In this document: positions 1-9,419 of the stretch, in pieces | How positions within the stretch are numbered: the first letter of the stretch is position 1 | How the letters are laid out: each line of letters opens with the position of its first letter | DNA from: an uncultured Cellulophaga sp. | GTDB lineage: Bacteria; Bacteroidota; Bacteroidia; Flavobacteriales; Flavobacteriaceae | Assembly: GCA_947492955.1 (NCBI GenBank) | Contig: CANLOV010000005.1 | Span: 232,646-296,645 of the forward strand | Reading direction: 5' to 3' | DNA length: 64,000 nucleotides | The notes under the pieces: model-generated | Databases searched by the model: none | Seen by the model: the letters and a program-made list of their open reading frames with translations, nothing else | Told to the model about the DNA's origin: nothing | Position numbers and translations under genes: made by a program

Positions 1-361
1 AAAGAGGTATTACAATATATTGATATTCTCCATAATACCCTATGAAAGCATAATTACAATGAATAAGTAGATTACCAAAGATTGTTAGTATAAAAATGTA
101 TCGGGCTATTTTAGTAAACCCAATATATTGAAAGTATAGTATAAAACTAAAGAATACTATTTCTAAGGATAGTGTTAACAACTTTGGCTTGTCATAATTA
201 TTTTCTAAATAATTAAAAATTAAGAAAAAGAAAGCATGAAATAAAGCTATAAGTGTAGTTATATTTAGAACTTTAATTCGTTTTTTTTCTTTTTCTATAA
301 TAGTATTTGATACACCAATATTTAATAATTTATTAAACTTGTTATTTATAGTTTTATACAT
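1..361 (-). CDS. N-terminus of a multi-pass membrane sensor (partial)
   Basis: An open minus-strand frame begins at an ATG at 361 (MYKTINNKFNKLLNIG...) and runs without a stop off the left edge, about 120 codons. After a basic, Lys-rich head of about 32 residues it shows several hydrophobic segments separated by short charged loops, so it is a polytopic membrane protein. Flavobacteria commonly have sensor kinases or cyclases that start with this kind of multi-helix sensor region, but the output domain lies outside the window, so the role is inference. It is divergent from nothing nearby and has about 280 bp of non-coding DNA upstream. Confidence 0.6.
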   Translation of the reverse strand, partial: MYKTINNKFNKLLNIGVSNTIIEKEKKRIKVLNITTLIALFHAFFFLIFNYLENNYDKPKLLTLSLEIVFFSFILYFQYIGFTKIARYIFILTIFGNLLIHCNYAFIGYYGEYQYIVIPL

Positions 362-570
362 TGGTTAATAATATTGATTTCGTATATTTTCCCAAATATA
401 TAATATTATAAACCTCTGTTGTTTTTATTATTTCAGCCATATTTTACGAAATAAGAAACTATTTTAGGTTTTACTGTGTTTTGGTGTTTTAATATAGAAG
501 TACCCCAAAAAGCATTTATGGCGGTGTTAAAGCTGAATGATTAATTAGAGAAGATATTTATAAAATATAA

Positions 571-602
571 AAGAGGCTGTCTTATTTCCTAGACAGCCTC
601 TT
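571..602 (-). terminator. Rho-independent terminator of the antiporter gene
   Basis: A perfect 12-bp stem (AAGAGGCTGTCT / AGACAGCCTCTT) with an 8-nt loop, with A/T tracts on either side, lies 42 bp downstream of the minus-strand antiporter stop. Confidence 0.8.
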
Positions 603-643
603 CTTGTTTTAAGTATAAGTAGTAATATGATACTTATAATATT

Positions 644-2470
644 TTATTTATCCTCAAATACTTTACCTAAGTATACAAGTATATGTTTATCTGTAATATC
701 ATTAATTTCTCCACTAAAGGAGGAGATAACTTTTAAATCGCCATTCGGAGATTTTAAAAATATAGGAATAATATCATCATCGTTTTTAGTAATCTTAATA
801 AGACTATCGTAATGTTGTTGGTCTTTTAGTTTAATTTCATTGATAGCTGGATGTTTTCTAGCCGTTTCAGTTATTTTTATAAAATCATCGGTATGAGAAA
901 AAAGTCCTTCTTTAGGAGTACTTTCAGAATTGTTTATTTCATCATTACTTACTAGCCTATAAGCACCGTTTTCACCAAACTGGTTTTTAAACTTAGAAAT
1001 GGCAAAATTGTTAATATCAGAGTTTCCTGTTAATGCCATTAAAAAGCCCATGTCATTTAACTCAATATTATCTGTTAAATTATCGGCATAGATATTGGCA
1101 ACAAAAGCCCCTAAGCCAGCTTCTTTGGCTTTATTTATATTAGATTGGTTGCTATCTATTAAAACCACATGGCGATTGTTTTTTTGTAAATAACCAGCAA
1201 TTAGCCTAGAAACTTCTGAAGCACCTAGTATTAATATACCTTCCGATTTTTTTAGAAAAACGCCTATTAATTTTGCTACAATACGTGCTGTTGTTGCATT
1301 TAATAAAACAGTACCTAAAACAATCATAAACACTAGTGGTGTTATATACTCTGCTCCGGTTTCTCCTTTCGCTAATAATTTAGAACCAAATAAAGAGGCA
1401 ATACCCGCAGCAACTATACCACGAGGTCCTACCCAACTAATAAATAATTTTTCGTTTAGTTTTAAACTGGAACCCTGCGTACTTAAAAACACGCCTAAAG
1501 GCCTTATTACTAATATAATTACTGCGAATAATGCAGCGGTTTTCCAGTTATATATTAATTCTAAATCACTAATATTAATATTAGCAGCTAAAAGAATAAA
1601 TAGAATGGATATTAGTAAAACACTTAAAGACTCTTTAAAATATAGTAATTCTTCAAGGTTTGGTAAGTTTATATTTCCTAGAACAAGTCCCATAACTACA
1701 ACCGCTAAAAGGCCAGATTCATGAGCAAAAACATCAGAAGTTACAAAAACTAATAGTACTACGGATAGCGATACTACATTTAATAAATAATGAGGAATTA
1801 GTTTGTTTTTTACTGCAATACTAAGTGCATGGGCAAATGTAAAACCAAAAGTAAAACCAAATAGTAAAATTTTACCAAATTCCATTAAAGCAGTAGTAGT
1901 AAAAGAATGTCCTTCACCAACACTAATAAATTCGTATACTAAAACGGCAGCTAAAGCACCAATTGGATCAATTAAAATACCCTCCCATTTAAGTACAGAA
2001 GAAATATCTTTTTTTAAGGGTATATTTCTAAGAATAGGAGAAATAACTGTAGGGCCAGTAACAATTATTAATGCAGAGAATAAGAAAGATATTTGCCAAT
2101 TAAGCCCAAAAATATAGTGTGCAGCCAAACCAGCACCAAAGAATGTAACTAAACTTCCTAGTGTTATTAGTTTAGTAATTACAGGACCTATATTTTTTAT
2201 TTCGGAACGTTTTAGAGTAAGCCCACCCTCAAAAAGAATAATACTAATGGCAAGCGATACAAAATAGTATAGGCTATCGCCAGGGAAAAGCCCTTTTTTT
2301 CCGTTCCAAATAGGTTCTATTAATTTTAAACCATCTTCAGTGTAAAGGCTAGATATAGGTCCCACTAATAAACCTATTAAAATTAAAGGTAAAATAGCAG
2401 GTAGTTTTAAACGCCATGCCACCCATTGCGCTATAATTCCAAGAATAACAATTCCAGCCAGTTCTAGCAT
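644..2470 (-). CDS. Monovalent cation:proton antiporter with C-terminal RCK/TrkA-N domain
   Basis: Inner-membrane exchanger of the CPA (NhaP-type) superfamily that moves Na+ or K+ against protons for pH and salt homeostasis. About the first 400 residues hold a dozen hydrophobic helices, including the conserved WVGPRG segment of NhaP-type proteins and the TGPTVISPIL segment in the transport core. A Rossmann-fold regulatory domain follows from about residue 410 (GILILGASEVSRLIAGYL), and the C-terminal part (KSPNGDLKVIS) resembles a TrkA-C ligand-binding domain. 608 aa is normal for the antiporter-plus-RCK architecture. It is monocistronic, with a strong hairpin after its stop. The exact cation cannot be read from sequence. 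Confidence 0.9.
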   Translation of the reverse strand: MLELAGIVILGIIAQWVAWRLKLPAILPLILIGLLVGPISSLYTEDGLKLIEPIWNGKKGLFPGDSLYYFVSLAISIILFEGGLTLKRSEIKNIGPVITKLITLGSLVTFFGAGLAAHYIFGLNWQISFLFSALIIVTGPTVISPILRNIPLKKDISSVLKWEGILIDPIGALAAVLVYEFISVGEGHSFTTTALMEFGKILLFGFTFGFTFAHALSIAVKNKLIPHYLLNVVSLSVVLLVFVTSDVFAHESGLLAVVVMGLVLGNINLPNLEELLYFKESLSVLLISILFILLAANINISDLELIYNWKTAALFAVIILVIRPLGVFLSTQGSSLKLNEKLFISWVGPRGIVAAGIASLFGSKLLAKGETGAEYITPLVFMIVLGTVLLNATTARIVAKLIGVFLKKSEGILILGASEVSRLIAGYLQKNNRHVVLIDSNQSNINKAKEAGLGAFVANIYADNLTDNIELNDMGFLMALTGNSDINNFAISKFKNQFGENGAYRLVSNDEINNSESTPKEGLFSHTDDFIKITETARKHPAINEIKLKDQQHYDSLIKITKNDDDIIPIFLKSPNGDLKVISSFSGEINDITDKHILVYLGKVFEDK

Positions 2471-2609
2471 AATTATATTTTTGCCGAAAAATACATTTTT
2501 TATTTATAATAATGAATTTTTATTGTGTGGTTTATATGTTAGATTTGGTATTGGTAACTTGTATTAAATTCAGTTACATAGCTTTATCTTATTTTGTAAA
2601 TACATTATA

Positions 2610-3467
2610 ATGAACTTATATTCTATAGAAACAGGAAATTTTAAATTAGACGGAGGAGCTATGTTTGGTGTAGTTCCTAAAGCATTATGGCATAGAACTA
2701 ACCCAGCCGATGCTAAAAATAGAATAGATATAGCAGCAAGGAGTTTATTAATTGAAGAGGGAGATAGGCTTATCTTGATAGATACTGGAATGGGAAATAA
2801 ACAGTCCGATAAGTTTTTTAGCTATTATGATAAATGGGGAGATTATACCTTAGAAAAATCACTTAAAAAAGCAGGTTTTCATAAAGATGATATTACCGAT
2901 GTTTTTATGACTCATTTGCATTTTGATCATTGCGGAGGTAGTATAGAATGGAATAAAAATAGAACAGGCTACGAGCCAGCATTTAAAAATGCTACGTTTT
3001 GGACCAACGAAGCACATTGGAATTGGGCAATAAACCCAAATGCACGCGAAAAGGCATCCTTTTTAAAGGAAAACTTATTGCCAATGCAAGAAAGTGGTCA
3101 GCTTAAATTTATAGAACGCACAGGAAGTAGTTTTCAAGAAAAATCAGAAGTAGATTTTGAAATATTATTTGTTGATGGGCATACCGATAAACAAATGATT
3201 CCTCATATTAAATATCAAAATAAAACATTGGTTTTTGTTGCAGATTTATTACCTACTGCGGGTCATATTCCATTACCTTACGTAATGGGTTATGATACAA
3301 GACCATTAGTAACCTTATCAGAAAAAGAATCTTTTTTATCTACAGCAGCAAAACAAAATTACTATTTGTTTTTAGAGCACGATGCGCATAACGAAGTCTG
3401 TACTGTAAAAGAAACAGAAAAAGGTGTTAGGCTAAATAATGTACACACATTTAATGAGCTTTTTTAG
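2610..3467 (+). CDS. MBL-fold metallo-hydrolase
   Basis: Cytoplasmic metallo-beta-lactamase-fold hydrolase with a di-metal site. The signature is THLHFDHCGG with H102, H104, D106 and H107 as ligands; later ligands are H191 in DGHT, an aspartate in VADLL and the histidine of LEHD near residue 258. There is no signal peptide. 285 aa and the N-terminal pattern fit the YtnP-like/AHL-lactonase-like group, but flavobacterial members are mostly uncharacterised, so lactonase activity is only a possibility. It is preceded by 140 bp of AT-rich intergenic DNA, divergent from the antiporter, and is probably transcribed alone. Confidence 0.85.
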   Translation: MNLYSIETGNFKLDGGAMFGVVPKALWHRTNPADAKNRIDIAARSLLIEEGDRLILIDTGMGNKQSDKFFSYYDKWGDYTLEKSLKKAGFHKDDITDVFMTHLHFDHCGGSIEWNKNRTGYEPAFKNATFWTNEAHWNWAINPNAREKASFLKENLLPMQESGQLKFIERTGSSFQEKSEVDFEILFVDGHTDKQMIPHIKYQNKTLVFVADLLPTAGHIPLPYVMGYDTRPLVTLSEKESFLSTAAKQNYYLFLEHDAHNEVCTVKETEKGVRLNNVHTFNELF

Positions 3468-3543
3468 TTAAATTATTAAAAATGCATTTTTTGCAAGGTA
3501 TAATTTAACATATCGTATAAGTGTGCTGCATGAAATATTAAAG

Positions 3544-3551
3544 TAAATTTG
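3544..3551 (+). promoter_or_regulatory. Candidate -7 promoter box of the subtilase gene
   Basis: TAAATTTG fits the Bacteroidota TAnnTTTG -7 consensus about 90 bp upstream of the subtilase start. I see no convincing TTTG at the expected -33 spacing, so this is weak. Confidence 0.35.
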
Positions 3552-3639
3552 TACATTACACCCTGTAAAAACAAGGGCTTTACGGGTATATATCCTTTAA
3601 AATACAAAAACCCTTAAAATTTATAATAATATAAAACAT

Positions 3640-5277
3640 ATGAAAAAGACATTATTGGGCTCTTTTTTGAGGCTTTCTGTAGCCTCTTTATTTTTAGTAT
3701 CCTGTGGAGGAAGTACAGCATTAATTTCTACACCAGTAGAAAATATAGATGCTATTCCTATAAAAATAGCAGAACTTAATAAGGAAGAAAAGAAAAATTG
3801 GGGACATGCAGATTTAGTTACAGATACTATTCCTGGAATGTCTGTAAATAAAGCCTATAAAGAAATTATAAAAGGTAAAAAAGGGCAAAAAGTAATTGTA
3901 GCAGTTTTAGATTCTGGTATGGATTTAAAGCACGAGGATTTAGATGGTGTTTTATGGAGAAATAGAAAAGAAATTGCTGGTAATAATAAGGATGATGATA
4001 AAAATGGATATGTAGATGATATTCATGGTTATAATTTTATAGGAGAATCTTATAACGAGCAGTTAGAATATGCTAGAATCCTTAGGTTAAAACTAGGAGA
4101 TGCTGCTTTGCAGGCGAAAGCAAAAGCAAAAGTAGATAAAGAATATAACGAAACAATACAAAATAAACAGCAATACGAGCAAATTTCGCAAACTGTAAAA
4201 AATGCTGATGCAGCAGTGCAAAAAGTATTAGGTAAAGAAACGTATACTAAAGAAGATCTAGCAGGTATAAAAACCGAAGATGCTACATTAAAACAGCATG
4301 TGGGTGTATTATTGCAGATGTATAATTATGGAGAAAGTATACCAGCAGTTTTAAAAGAAATTAATAGCGGTGTTAAACATTTTACAGATAAATTAAATTA
4401 TAATATTAATGTAGATTTTGATGGAAGAAAAGAAGTTGGAGACAATCCTTATGATATAAAGGATACGGGATATGGAAACGGAAATCCGCAAAATAGATCG
4501 GAAGATGAAAGCCACGGAACCCATGTTGCGGGAATAATTGGAGCAGAACGTAATAACGGTAAAGGAATAAACGGAGTTGCCAATAATGTAGCTATAATGA
4601 GTATTCGTGCGGTGCCAAATGGAGATGAGTACGATAAAGATATTGCATTAGGAATAAGATATGCAGTAGATAATGGAGCAAAAATAATTAACGGAAGTTT
4701 TGGTAAATCTTTTTCTCCTTATGCAGAGTGGGTGTACGATGCTATAAAATATGCTGCAAAGAAAGATGTTTTAATTGTGCATGCAGCAGGAAACGATGGG
4801 CAAGATTTGGATGACCCATTAAACCCTAATTTTCCAAATGACCAAGTAAATAATGGTCCAGAAATTGCAGATAACCTAATAACAGTAGGTGCGTTAGATA
4901 AAAAATATGGATCAGAACTAATAGCATCATTTTCTAATTATGGAACTATAAATGTAGATGTTTTTGCGCCAGGGAATGATATTTACTCTACAGTGCCTAA
5001 CAACAAGTACGAATTTCAAGGCGGAACATCTATGGCTGCTCCTGGTGTAGCAGGTGTTGCGGCATTAATTAGATCTCAATATCCAAATTTATCGGCATCT
5101 CAGGTAAAGAAAATAATAATGCAGTCTGGTAGCGAAACTAAGGCATCGGTAATTTTAGGAGGAGACGCAACAAAAGCAAAGCCTTTTAATCAAGCATCAA
5201 AATCTGGAAAAATGGTAAATGCTTATAATGCTTTAATTTTAGCTAAAAACGTATCAGAAAGAAAAATAAAACTATAA
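3640..5277 (+). CDS. S8 family (subtilisin-like) serine protease, lipoprotein
   Basis: Exported serine endopeptidase, probably lipid-anchored: the signal peptide ends in a lipobox-like LVSC (C22). The catalytic triad is D91 (VLDSGMD), H292 (SHGTHVAG) and S464 (GGTSMAAP). The spacing between Asp and His is about 200 residues instead of the usual 35-45. This is due to a Lys/Gln/Glu-rich, probably helical insertion around residues 140-250, an elaboration I associate with Bacteroidota S8 proteins. There is no T9SS C-terminal domain. The next gene (M1 peptidase) begins 5 bp after the stop, so the two are co-transcribed and likely act together on peptides outside the cytoplasm. Confidence 0.92.
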   Translation: MKKTLLGSFLRLSVASLFLVSCGGSTALISTPVENIDAIPIKIAELNKEEKKNWGHADLVTDTIPGMSVNKAYKEIIKGKKGQKVIVAVLDSGMDLKHEDLDGVLWRNRKEIAGNNKDDDKNGYVDDIHGYNFIGESYNEQLEYARILRLKLGDAALQAKAKAKVDKEYNETIQNKQQYEQISQTVKNADAAVQKVLGKETYTKEDLAGIKTEDATLKQHVGVLLQMYNYGESIPAVLKEINSGVKHFTDKLNYNINVDFDGRKEVGDNPYDIKDTGYGNGNPQNRSEDESHGTHVAGIIGAERNNGKGINGVANNVAIMSIRAVPNGDEYDKDIALGIRYAVDNGAKIINGSFGKSFSPYAEWVYDAIKYAAKKDVLIVHAAGNDGQDLDDPLNPNFPNDQVNNGPEIADNLITVGALDKKYGSELIASFSNYGTINVDVFAPGNDIYSTVPNNKYEFQGGTSMAAPGVAGVAALIRSQYPNLSASQVKKIIMQSGSETKASVILGGDATKAKPFNQASKSGKMVNAYNALILAKNVSERKIKL

Positions 5278-5282
5278 GAAAT

Positions 5283-7136
5283 ATGCTTAAAAAAGGGATT
5301 AATTTTTGGTTGTTATTTTTAGTAATAACTTTTGCTAGCGCACAGCATGGATATTGGCAACAACATGCAGACTACACTATGGATGTAGATATGGATGTAA
5401 AAAATTATCAATATTCTGGTACGCAAAAGTTAGTATATACCAATAATTCTCCTGATGATTTAAGTAGAGTATATTATCATCTTTATTTTAATGCATTTCA
5501 GCCAGGTAGCGAAATGGATATCCGTTTGCAAACCATAGCCGATGGTGATGGAAGGATGATGCATGAAGGTAAAAGTAAAATAAGTAGCTTATCACCCAAA
5601 GAAATAGGATTTTTAGAAGTAACATCTTTATTGCAAGATGGTAAACCTGTTACGTATAACGAAGAAGGAACTATATTGGTTGTAGAACTGGCAAAACCTA
5701 TCCTTGCTGGAGAAAGTACAACTTTTGATATGGTTTTTAAGGGGCAAGTGCCCATACAAATAAGGCGTTCTGGTAGAAATAGTAAAGAAGGAGTAGCACT
5801 TTCTATGAGTCAGTGGTATCCTAAAATGGTAGAGTACGATTTTGAAGGTTGGCACCCAAATCCATACATAGCAAGAGAATTTCATGGGGTTTGGGGTAAT
5901 TTTGATGTAAAGTTAACTATAGATAAAAAGTATACTGTTGGTGGTAGTGGTTATTTGCAGAATGCAGAAGAAATAGGTCATGGCTATGAGTCGGCTGGGA
6001 CTGTGGTTAAACAACAAAAAGGCAAAAAACTAACGTGGCATTTTAAAGCACCAAAAGTGCATGATTTTATGTGGGCTGCTGATCCAGAATATTTACACGA
6101 TACATTAAAGGTAGATAATGGACCTATGCTTCATTTCTTATACAAGGACAACCCAGAAATATTAGACAACTGGAAAAAATTACAACCTAAAGCTGCGGAA
6201 ACAATGCAGTTTTTTAGTGATAATATTGGTAAATACCCCTATGATCAATACTCCATAATACAAGGAGGAGACGGAGGCATGGAGTATGCTATGAGTACGC
6301 TAATTACAGGAGAGCGTAAGTTTGGTAGTTTAGTGGGCGTTACGGTGCATGAAATGGCACATTCGTGGTTTCAACATATACTAGCAACCAACGAGTCAAA
6401 ATATGAATGGATGGATGAAGGGTTTACGTCATTTATATCAGATTTATGTATGAATAAGATTATGAACCAGAAAAAGGATAATCCTTTTGAAGGTGCTTAT
6501 AATGGTTATTTTAGATTGGCAACATCAGAGAAAGAACAACCACAAACAACGCATGCAGATAGGTATCATTTAAATTTTGCTTATGGGGCATCTGCATACA
6601 ACAAAGGAGAGGTGTTTTTATCGCAATTAGGATATGTAATAGGGCAAGAAAATCTTTTAAAAACAATTAAAAAATATTACGAAGATTTTAAATTTAAACA
6701 CCCAGTTCCTAATGATATTAAAAGAACGGCAGAAAAAGTTTCTGGGATGGAATTAGATTGGTATTTAACAGATTGGACCCAAACTACAAATACTATAGAT
6801 TATGGTATTAAAGAAGTAGCTGCTAAAGAAAACAAGGTTAGTGTTACTCTAGAAAGAATAGGTCTTATGCCAATGCCATTAGATCTTTTAATTATATACC
6901 AAGACGGAACTCAGGAAACACTTTATGTGCCATTACAAATGATGCGAGGAGAAAAAGAAAATCCTTACGGGCAGTTGCCAAGGAAAGTTTTGCCAGATTG
7001 GGCATGGGCATACCCATCTTATGAGTTTGTTATAAATAAACCATTAGAAAACATAAAAGCAATAGTAATAGATCCATCGCAACTAATGGCAGATATAGAT
7101 AAGAGTAATAACATATACCATCAAGTTAAAGAATAG
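5283..7136 (+). CDS. M1 family zinc aminopeptidase
   Basis: Secreted or periplasmic zinc aminopeptidase of the gluzincin M1 family. An N-terminal signal peptide ends near ASAQ (residue 21). The exopeptidase motif is GGMEY (331-335) and the zinc site is HEMAH (356-360) plus E379, the exact HExxH-x18-E spacing. A C-terminal beta-rich and helical region completes 617 aa, a common length for Bacteroidota M1 proteins. It is 5 bp from the upstream S8 protease and is followed by a hairpin terminator, so this is a two-gene peptidase operon. Confidence 0.92.
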   Translation: MLKKGINFWLLFLVITFASAQHGYWQQHADYTMDVDMDVKNYQYSGTQKLVYTNNSPDDLSRVYYHLYFNAFQPGSEMDIRLQTIADGDGRMMHEGKSKISSLSPKEIGFLEVTSLLQDGKPVTYNEEGTILVVELAKPILAGESTTFDMVFKGQVPIQIRRSGRNSKEGVALSMSQWYPKMVEYDFEGWHPNPYIAREFHGVWGNFDVKLTIDKKYTVGGSGYLQNAEEIGHGYESAGTVVKQQKGKKLTWHFKAPKVHDFMWAADPEYLHDTLKVDNGPMLHFLYKDNPEILDNWKKLQPKAAETMQFFSDNIGKYPYDQYSIIQGGDGGMEYAMSTLITGERKFGSLVGVTVHEMAHSWFQHILATNESKYEWMDEGFTSFISDLCMNKIMNQKKDNPFEGAYNGYFRLATSEKEQPQTTHADRYHLNFAYGASAYNKGEVFLSQLGYVIGQENLLKTIKKYYEDFKFKHPVPNDIKRTAEKVSGMELDWYLTDWTQTTNTIDYGIKEVAAKENKVSVTLERIGLMPMPLDLLIIYQDGTQETLYVPLQMMRGEKENPYGQLPRKVLPDWAWAYPSYEFVINKPLENIKAIVIDPSQLMADIDKSNNIYHQVKE

Positions 7137-7156
7137 AAAACTTATAAAGTAGAAGG

Positions 7157-7191
7157 TCCGTTTGGAGCTATAAATATAGTTTTCAAACGGA
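7157..7191 (+). terminator. Terminator after the S8-M1 peptidase operon
   Basis: TCCGTTTG and CAAACGGA form the outer stem, with an inner CTATA/TATAG helix, followed by a T-rich run, 20 bp past the M1 stop. Confidence 0.7.
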
Positions 7192-7221
7192 TTTTCTATT
7201 TTTAGCTTAGTTTTGTCAGTA

Positions 7222-7608
7222 ATGAATCAATCTTTCCCTAAAATAGAAAAGCTTAAAAGTAAAAAACAAATAGAACAATTGTTTTCGGAAGGGAAATCTA
7301 TTTCTATATACCCTTTAAAGCTTGTTTATTTAAAAATAAAGTTAAAAACAGAAAAACCAATACAAACGGGAGTAACGGTTTCTAAAAGAAATTTTAAAAG
7401 TGCTGTAAAGAGAAATCGTATTAAAAGACTTTTAAGAGAGAGTTATAGATTAAATAAACATTTGGTTTTTAACACGCTAGAGGGCGAATATGCATTTATG
7501 TTTTTATATCTTGGTAGAGAAATGCCTATATATCAGGAATTGGAGACTAATATGATTAAGGTATTTCAAAAATTAGTAAAGAAAGAAAAGAATGAAAAAA
7601 GTAATTAA
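7222..7608 (+). CDS. rnpA: Ribonuclease P protein component
   Basis: Protein subunit of RNase P, which removes 5' leaders from pre-tRNA. The conserved basic RNR motif is at residues 64-66 (KRNRIKRLLRES), preceded by the family segment KSKKQIEQLF near the N-terminus. The ATG at 7222 is preferred over the in-frame TTG at 7213; it gives 128 aa, a normal length. The gene overlaps the following S41 protease by 17 nt, a linkage typical of flavobacteria. Confidence 0.93.
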   Translation: MNQSFPKIEKLKSKKQIEQLFSEGKSISIYPLKLVYLKIKLKTEKPIQTGVTVSKRNFKSAVKRNRIKRLLRESYRLNKHLVFNTLEGEYAFMFLYLGREMPIYQELETNMIKVFQKLVKKEKNEKSN

Positions 7609-9220
7609 AAATAAAATACTTGTTCCTGTATTAGCCATCGTTTTTTTAGTAGTAGGAAGTAGTTTTAAAAGCGATTTTTTTGAAATTGCTAAGCAGATAG
7701 AAATATTTACCACCTTATTTAAGGAGTTAAATATGAATTATGTAGATGAAACTAACCCTGCCGAATTAATGGATACGGCTATAAAGAATATGCTAGGAGG
7801 TTTAGATCCTTATACTAAATTTTTAAATGAGCAAGATGTAGAAGCTTATAAGATTAATAATAGGGGTAAATATTCTGGTATTGGAGCCATTGTACGTTCT
7901 TACAAGGATAAAATTTTAATTGTTGAACCTTATAAAGATTCTCCTGCCGATAAAGCAGGATTAAAAGCCGGAGATGAAATTATAAAAATAGACGATATTG
8001 TATTAAAAGATGTAGAAGACGATACTAGTGAGTTGTTAAAAGGAGCTAATGATACAGAAGTTACAGTTACCTATATTAGGCAAGGAGAAACTAAAACAAC
8101 AACTATTACTAGGGCAGCTATAGAAGTAGATGCTGTACCCTACTATAAAATGGTTAATGATAAAACAGGCTATATAGTATTATCTAAATTTAACAAAAAA
8201 GCATCGAGTCAAACAAAAGAAGCGCTAATAAACCTTAAGAATGAAGGCGCGGAAAAAATTATCCTAGATTTAAGAGGTAATCCTGGAGGCTTGTTATCAG
8301 AAGCTATTAATGTTACTAATTTATTTGTGCCAAAAGGGGAAATTATAGTAACTACAAAATCTAAGGTTAAAAAATTTAATAGAGTATATAAAACAAAGAA
8401 TACAGCTTTAGATACAGAAATTCCTTTAGTAGTATTAGTTAATGGGAGAAGCGCCTCTGCCAGTGAAATAGTTTCTGGAAGTTTACAGGATTTAGATCGT
8501 GCTGTAATTATGGGAGCGCGAAGTTTTGGAAAAGGTTTGGTGCAGCGTCCTTTAAAATTAACCTATGGTACGCAATTAAAGGTAACTATATCTCGCTACT
8601 ATACATCATCCGGAAGATGTATACAATCATTAGATTATTGGAATAGGGATAAAGAAGGCAAGGCAGTTAGAAATACCGAGTTTAATGATTTTAAGACTCG
8701 TAATGGGCGTAAAGTACAAGATGGTGGCGGCGTATTACCAGATATAGAAATAAGTGCACTAAAAACAAACGTATTAACCAAAGCATTATTAAAGAATCAT
8801 ATCATTTTTGATTTTGCTACGGATTACTATTATAAGAAGAAATATAATAATTTAAGTGATTTTACTTTCTCAGAAGCAGATTTTAAGGCTTTTAAAAACT
8901 ATGTTTCTCAAAGCGATTTTAATTTTGAAACCAAAACAGAGAAAATATTAAAAGAATCATTAAATAATAACGAATTAGAAGTGTATGGAGATCAGGTAAA
9001 GGAAAGTTATAAAAACCTATTGTCTCAAATGAGTGCAGGTAAAATAGCAGGATTAGATACACATAAAAAAGAAATAACTACGAATATAGAAGACGAGCTA
9101 ATTAAGCGTTATTTCTATAGAGATGGTTTATACGACTATTATTTAGGAAACGATGAAGCTATTTTAGCTGCTACTGAGTTGTTAGGGAACGATAAAGAAT
9201 TTAAAGAGCTTTTGAAGTAG
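7592..9220 (+). CDS. S41 family C-terminal processing protease
   Basis: Periplasmic tail-specific serine protease of the CtpA/Prc group. The N-terminus has an uncleaved-signal or anchor-like hydrophobic stretch (residues 8-23). A PDZ domain spans about 90-175 (GLKAGDEI ligand-binding region), followed by the S41 core with the SASASE motif (287-292) carrying the nucleophile and the general base K314 in FGKG. The C-terminal region from about 400 is helical and family-specific. It overlaps rnpA by 17 nt, so it is translationally coupled to it, and a terminator follows. Confidence 0.92.
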   Translation: MKKVIKNKILVPVLAIVFLVVGSSFKSDFFEIAKQIEIFTTLFKELNMNYVDETNPAELMDTAIKNMLGGLDPYTKFLNEQDVEAYKINNRGKYSGIGAIVRSYKDKILIVEPYKDSPADKAGLKAGDEIIKIDDIVLKDVEDDTSELLKGANDTEVTVTYIRQGETKTTTITRAAIEVDAVPYYKMVNDKTGYIVLSKFNKKASSQTKEALINLKNEGAEKIILDLRGNPGGLLSEAINVTNLFVPKGEIIVTTKSKVKKFNRVYKTKNTALDTEIPLVVLVNGRSASASEIVSGSLQDLDRAVIMGARSFGKGLVQRPLKLTYGTQLKVTISRYYTSSGRCIQSLDYWNRDKEGKAVRNTEFNDFKTRNGRKVQDGGGVLPDIEISALKTNVLTKALLKNHIIFDFATDYYYKKKYNNLSDFTFSEADFKAFKNYVSQSDFNFETKTEKILKESLNNNELEVYGDQVKESYKNLLSQMSAGKIAGLDTHKKEITTNIEDELIKRYFYRDGLYDYYLGNDEAILAATELLGNDKEFKELLK

Positions 9221-9246
9221 ACTACTATTATTTTTCAATAAAAAAA

Positions 9247-9276
9247 GGGCACTTTAAGATTACTCTTAAAATGCCC
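9247..9276 (+). terminator. Terminator of the rnpA-S41 operon
   Basis: Hairpin with GGGCA...TGCCC and TTTAAG...CTTAAA arms and one mismatch, 26 bp after the protease stop. Confidence 0.65.
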
Positions 9277-9375
9277 AAGGGGAACACAAACAAAAATTTA
9301 ACACCCCAATACCTACTATCGTTGTAATCTTTGTTACTTTATGTGTTCAAAATTCCTGTAAAACAAGAATGTTGT

Positions 9376-9410
9376 TTAACACTCATATTTTATTAAAATA
9401 TGAGTGTTAA
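9376..9410 (-). terminator. Near-perfect palindrome, terminator of the OmpA-family gene
   Basis: A 17-bp arm repeats in inverted orientation around a single T, beginning and ending TTAACACTCAT / ATGAGTGTTAA. It lies 9 bp downstream of the minus-strand OmpA-family stop. Confidence 0.7.
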
Positions 9411-9419
9411 CTATTTGTA

